Positions 59,823 to 64,000 of a stretch of DNA of 64,000 nucleotides are shown piece by piece. Under the pieces are notes generated by a model that saw only the letters and a list, made by a program, of their open reading frames with translations, ran no database searches and had not been told where the DNA came from. The position numbers were made by a program, and so were the translations under genes. Numbering within the stretch: position 1 is the first letter of the stretch; each line of letters begins with the position of its first letter. The stretch comes from Ehretia macrophylla (Eukaryota > Streptophyta > Magnoliopsida > Boraginales > Ehretiaceae), in the NCBI GenBank assembly GCA_037974665.1, contig CM075773.1, positions 18,404,146 to 18,468,145 of the forward strand. Direction: 5' to 3'.

Positions 59823-59921
59823 CTGAAGACAAGTTGTCTTGCCCAACCTCCCGTCGCATTCCATAATACAAATGTCCTCGCTAAAGTATCTTCGCAACCC
59901 TAACCCCAGCAAAAAAAATTC
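59823..59921. other. Cluster of 17 G-to-C changes in one spacer
   Basis: Against the consensus unit this 99-bp stretch differs at 59823, 59830, 59847, 59848, 59850, 59855, 59857, 59862, 59869, 59876, 59877, 59879, 59881, 59893, 59906, 59907 and 59921, every one G to C on the plus strand. The change at 59830 is shared by other Y units; the rest are private. The telobox-like motif is kept, and the site next to it reads AACCCCAGC. Confidence 0.9.
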
Positions 59922-59927
59922 AAAAAG

Positions 59928-60046
59928 GGGGTGCAACACGAGAAATTCCCATGGGGTCACCCATCCTAGTACTACTCTCGCCCAAGCACGCTTAACTTCG
60001 TAGTTCTGATGTGATCCGGTGCATTTGTGCAGGGATGATCGCACCC
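59928..60046 (-). rRNA. 5S rRNA: 5S rRNA gene, copy 90 (diverged)
   Basis: Eight changes: A13C, A16U, U21A, C35A, C46A, C95A, G102U, C104U. It lies directly beside the G-to-C cluster but its own changes are of mixed kind, and its upstream flank is altered (CCTCATCGTGAGGG). Confidence 0.92.
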
Positions 60047-60604
60047 CTCATCGTGAGGGCACAATTTCTTTATGTGTTAATGGTTCACAGTCCCAGCCTA
60101 GAGATATGGCCCATTCAAAAGGCCCAATGGACTTAACGACAACCCATCCGCTTCAACAACGCAGCATCCTCGCAAGACGTGATATTGACGCATTGTAGGT
60201 TCCTCTAATGCGCCGCGAGTAAGGTTGTCGCCCTTTTAACAGCTCACGACATACGATCCGGGATGGAAAAACAGAGCAAAAGTAGAAAAGTGGCCCGAAA
60301 CTGATGAAAACGTTCGATTTTGAGCTTCGAAAAGGGCAGAGCGTGCTTGCTTGCAGCCCCTGTCGTAGAGCTCTCCGAGAGCTTTCCAACGGTATGTTGT
60401 GCGCCGCATAACTCCTTACGGATCAAAAGTTATGGGCACCGGAGCGACGGAGGCCTGGTCACAAGCCCTACGCCCTTGGTTTGCGGGCCCAGCCTCCGCG
60501 TGAAGAGAAGTTGTCTTGCCCAAGGTGCCGTGGGATTGGATAGTAGAAATGTGGTGGGTAAAGTATCTTGGCAACCCTAACCGGAGCAAAAAAATTTGAA
60601 AAGT

Positions 60605-60723
60605 GGGGTGCAACACGAGGACTTCCCAGGGGGTCACCCATCCTAGTACTACTCTCGCCCAAGCACGCTTAACTTCGGAGTTCTGATGGGATCCGGTGCA
60701 TTAGTGCTGGTATGATCACACCC
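60605..60723 (-). rRNA. 5S rRNA: 5S rRNA gene, copy 91
   Basis: Single change C6U at a CpG. The flank reads AAGTGGGG, so the first T run is shortened. Confidence 0.97.
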
Positions 60724-61281
60724 GTCATGTTGAGGGTACAATTCCTTTATGTGTTAACGGTTCACAGTCCCAGCCTAGAGATATGGCCCATTCAAAAGGC
60801 CCAATGGGCTTAACGACAACCCATCCGCTTCAACAACGCAGCATCCTCGCAAGACGTGATATCGACGCATTGTAGGGTCCTCTAATGTGCGGCGAGTAAA
60901 GTTGTCGTCCTTTTAACAGCTCACGACGTACGATCCGGGACGGAAAAACAGAGCAAAAGACTAAAAGTGGCCCGAAACTGATGAAAACGTTCGATTTTGA
61001 TCTCCGAAAACGGCACAGCAAGCTAGCTGGCTGCCCCCATCGTAGAGCCCTCAGAGAGCTTTCCAACAGTATGCTGTGCGCCTCGTAACTCCTTACGGAT
61101 CAAATGTTATGAGCACCGGAGCGACGGAGACCTGGTCACAAGCCCTATGCCCTCGGTTTGCGGGCCCAGCCTCCACGTGAAGACAAGTTGTCTTGCCCAA
61201 GGTGCCGTGGGATTCGATAATAGAAATGTGGTGGGTAAAGTATCTTGGCAACCCTAACCGGAACAAAAAAAATTGAAAAGG

Positions 61282-61400
61282 GGGGTGCAACACGAGGACT
61301 TCCCAGGGGGTCACCCATCCTAGTACTACTCTCGGCCAAGCACGCTTAACTTCGGAGTTCTGATGGGATCCGGTGCATTAGTGCTGGTATGATCGTACCC
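61282..61400 (-). rRNA. 5S rRNA: 5S rRNA gene, copy 92
   Basis: Changes G5A and G66C. Confidence 0.96.
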
Positions 61401-61958
61401 GTCATGTTGAGGGCACAATTCCTTTATGTGTTAACAGTTCACAGTCCCAGCCTAGAGATATGGCCCATTGAAAAGGCCCAATGGGCTTAACGACAACCCA
61501 TCCGCTTCAACAATGTAGTATCCTCGCAAGATGTGATATCGACGCATTGTAGGGTCCTCTAATGTGCCGCGATTAAGGTTGTCGTCATTTTAACAGCTCA
61601 CGACGTACGATCCGGGACGGAAAAGTAGAGCAAAAGAAGAAAAGTGGCCCGAAACTGATGAAAATGTTCAATTTTGAGCTCCGAAAAGGGAAAAGCGTGC
61701 TAGCTGGCTGCACCCGTCGTAGAGCTCTCAGAGAGCTTTCCAACGGTATGCTGTGCACCTCGTAACTCCTTACGGATCAAAAGTTATGGGAACCGGAGCG
61801 ACGGAGACCTAGTCACAAGCTCTATGCCCTCGGTTTGCGGGCCCATCCTTCCCGTGAAGAGAAGTTGTCTTGCCCAAGGTACCGTGGGATTCGATAATAG
61901 AAATGTGGTGGGTAAAGTATCTTTGCAACCCTAACCGGAGCAAAAAAAATTGAAAAGG

Positions 61959-62077
61959 GGGGTGCAACACGAGGACTTCCCAGGGGGTCACCCATCCTAG
62001 TACTACTCTCACCCAAGCACGCTTAACTTCGGAGTTCTGATGGGATCCGGTGCATTAGTGCTGGTATGATCGCACCC
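61959..62077 (-). rRNA. 5S rRNA: 5S rRNA gene, copy 93
   Basis: Single change C67U (IE, CpG). Confidence 0.97.
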
Positions 62078-62635
62078 GTCATGTTGAGGGCACAATTCCT
62101 TTATGTGTTAACAGTTCACAGTCCCAGCCTAGAGATATGGCCCATTCAAAAGGCCCAATGGGCTTAACGACAACCCATCCGCTTCAACAACGCAGTATCC
62201 TCGCAAGACGTGATATCGACGCATTGTAGGGTCCTCTAATGTGCCGCAAGTAAGGTTGTCGTCCTTTTAACAGCTCACGACGTACGATCCGGGACGGAAA
62301 AACAGAGCAAAAGAAGAAAAGTGGCCCGAAACTAATGAAAACGTTCGATTTTGAGCTCCGAAAAGGGAAAAGCATGCTAGCTGGCTGCCCCCGTCGTAGA
62401 GCTCTGTGAGAGCTTTCCAACGGCATGCTGTGCGCCTCGTAACTCCTTACGAATCAAAAGTTATGGGCACCGGAGCGACGGAGACTTGGTCACAAGCCCT
62501 ACGCCCTCGGTTTGCGGGCCCAGCCTCCACGTGAAGAGAAGTTGTCTTGCCCAAGGTGCCGTGGGATTCGATAATAGAAATGTGGTGGGTAAAGTATCTT
62601 GGCAACCCTAACCGGAGCAAAAAAAATTGAAAAGG

Positions 62636-62754
62636 GGGGTGCAACACGAGGATTTCCCAGGGGGTCAACCATCCTAGTACTACTCTCGCCCAAGCACGCT
62701 TAATTTCGGAGTTCTGATGGGATCCGGTGCATTAGTGCTGGTACGATCTCACCC
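62636..62754 (-). rRNA. 5S rRNA: 5S rRNA gene, copy 94 (diverged)
   Basis: Five changes: C6A, A11G, G51A (A box), G87U (C box), G102A. Confidence 0.94.
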
Positions 62755-63311
62755 GTCATGTTGAGGGCACAATTCCTTTATGTGTTAACGGTTCACAGTC
62801 CCAACCTAGAGATATGGCCCATTCAAAAGGCCCAATGGGCTTAATGACAACCCATCCACTTCAACAACGCAGCATCCTCGCAAGACGTGATATTGACGCA
62901 TTGTAGGGTCCTCTAATGTGCCGCGAGTAAGGTTGTCGTCCTTTTAACAGCTCACGACGTCGATCCGGGATGGAAAAACAGAGCAAAAGAAGAAAAGTGG
63001 CCCGAAACTAATGAAAACGTTTGATTTTGAGTTCCGAAAAGGGAACAGCAAGCTAGCTTGCTGCCCCCGTCGTAGAGCTCTCAGAGAGCTTTCCAACGGT
63101 ATGCTGTGCGCCTCGTAACTCCTTACGGATCAAAAGTTATGGGTACGGGAGCGACGGAGACCTGGTCACAAGCCCTACGCCCTCGGTTTGCGGGCCCAGC
63201 CTCCACGTGAAGAGAAGTTCTCTTGCCCAAGGTGCCGTGGGATTCGATAATAGAAATGTGGTGGGTAAAGTATCTTGGCAACCCTTACCGGAGCAAAAAA
63301 AATTGAAAAGG

Positions 63312-63430
63312 GGGGTGCAACACGAGGACTTCCTAGGGGGTCACCCATCCTAGTACTACTCTCGCCCAAGCACGCTTAACTTCGGAGTTCTGATGGGATC
63401 CGGTGCATTAGTGCTGGTATGATCGCACCC
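63312..63430 (-). rRNA. 5S rRNA: 5S rRNA gene, copy 95
   Basis: Single change G97A at the end of the C box. Confidence 0.97.
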
Positions 63431-63988
63431 GTCATGTTGAGGGCACAATTCCTTTATGTGTTAACGGTTCACAGTCCCAGCCTAGAGATATGGCCCATTC
63501 AAAAGGCCCAATGGGCTTAACGACAACCCATCCGCTTCAACAACGCAGCATCCTCACAAGACGTGATATCGACGAATTGTAGGGTCCTCTAATGTGCCGC
63601 GAGTAAGGTTGTCGTACTTTTAACAGCTCACGACGTACTATCCGGGATGGAAAAACAGAGTAAAAGAAGAAAAGTAGCCCGAAACTAATGAAAACGTTCG
63701 ATTTTGAGCTCTGAAAAGGTCACAGCGAGCTAGCTGGATGCCCCCGTCTTAGAGCTCTCAGAGAGCTTTCCGACGGTATGCTGTGCGCCTCGTAACTCCT
63801 TACGGATCAAAAGTTATGGGCACCGGAGCGACGGAGACCTGGTCACAAGCCCTACGCCCTCGGTTTGCGTGCCCAGCCTCCACGTGAAGAGAAGTTGTCT
63901 TGCCTAAGGTGCCGTGGGATTCGATAATAGAAATGTGGTGGATAAAGTATCTTGCCAACCCTAACCGGAGCAAAAAAAATTGAAATGG

Positions 63989-64000
63989 GGGGTGCAACAC
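63989..64000 (-). rRNA. 5S rRNA: 5S rRNA gene, copy 96 (only the 3' end)
   Basis: The last 12 bases of the window are the 3' end of the next copy and match consensus. Spacing from copy 95 is exactly one unit. The first T run is broken (AAATGGGG). Confidence 0.93.

Larger units (their letters stand above)
58694..60046 (-). repeat. X-Y two-unit repeat, copy 3
   Basis: Same markers as the two earlier pairs. The X unit has an E-like 3' part (CGAAGCGACGG, CCAAGTGAAGCG), and the Y unit contains the G-to-C cluster at 59823-59921. Confidence 0.7.
1..64000 (-). repeat. Tandem 5S rDNA array, 677-bp unit, about 94.5 units
   Basis: The same 677-bp unit repeats from end to end in one orientation. Each unit is a 118-120-bp 5S rRNA gene read on the minus strand plus a spacer of about 558 bp. 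Gene 5' ends fall at 81, 758, 1435, 2112 and so on up to 63430. By my count 63 of 94 intervals are exactly 677 bp and seven are 640 bp. No unit is inverted and nothing foreign is inserted. This is the standard organisation of plant 5S loci, separate from 35S rDNA. The array continues beyond both window ends, so its total size and flanks cannot be seen. Confidence 0.99.

Noticed and set aside
1-64000. Many open frames of 60-113 codons on both strands, with similar products in each unit
   Set aside because: They are the same translations repeated once per 677-bp unit. The minus-strand ones run through the 5S gene 3' end and the T-run terminators; start and stop shift with single-base changes. 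No codon bias, no conserved domain, no support for translation.
1-64000. A terminal-repeat retrotransposon in miniature (Cassandra type), which carries 5S-like sequence in its LTR
   Set aside because: There is a complete 5S gene with promoter and terminators in every unit, a constant 677-bp period, and I found no tRNA-Met primer binding site, polypurine tract or target-site duplication.
1-64000. CRISPR array or bacterial repeat
   Set aside because: The repeat is a plant 5S rRNA gene plus a spacer that is itself repeated; spacers are not unique.
1-64000. Centromeric or subtelomeric satellite
   Set aside because: The unit contains an intact 5S gene with Pol III signals. The higher-order structure resembles satellites but the repeat is 5S rDNA.

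Overview
The whole window is one uninterrupted tandem array of 5S ribosomal RNA genes, so it is a piece of a 5S rDNA locus from the nuclear genome of a land plant. The 118-nt core (GGGTGCGATC at the 5' end, GTGTTGCACCC at the 3' end) has the angiosperm-type sequence. The internal Pol III promoter, an upstream -28 TATA-like/GC/-1C promoter and T-run terminators are all visible. I cannot name the species. I see no protein-coding gene, tRNA, transposon or other inserted sequence. The short open frames in the window are repeats of the same translations, one set per unit, and I treat them as noise.

Layout: 94 complete copies plus one truncated copy at each edge (3' part missing at base 1, only the 3' end present at base 64000). 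All are on the minus strand, head to tail. The unit is 677 bp (about 119 bp gene and 558 bp spacer). By my count 63 of 94 intervals are exactly 677 bp, seven are 640 bp because of one shared 37-bp spacer deletion, and the rest are 673-678 bp. The array runs off both ends of the window. In the entries below, differences are in RNA numbering (1 = 5' G of GGGUGC) against the consensus of this array; A box is about 50-64, IE about 67-72 and C box about 80-97.

Regions: 0-11.6 kb holds ordinary and some very diverged units. From 11.6 to 25.8 kb the spacers fall into types (here called C, D, A, B, F, E) that recur in order as a 4-5-unit higher-order repeat, carrying with it a family of 5S copies with changed A boxes. 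From 25.8 to 53.3 kb the units are mixed, with six of the seven 37-bp-deleted spacers and a local unit duplication at 36.6-37.9 kb. From 53.3 to 60 kb a two-unit X-Y higher-order repeat occurs three times, and the last Y unit contains a 99-bp stretch with 17 G-to-C changes. 60-64 kb is ordinary.

Function: each unit is an independent Pol III gene for the 5S RNA of the large ribosomal subunit. Only ten complete copies match the consensus exactly. Many others carry several changes, often C-to-T or G-to-A at CpG sites, so much of this stretch may be silent, methylated rDNA kept similar by unequal exchange and conversion. I did not find a new protein or defence system. The items most worth a second look are the higher-order repeat with its A-box-altered 5S family, the G-to-C cluster, the unstable palindrome in the spacer, and the site II-like and telobox-like motifs next to every gene.
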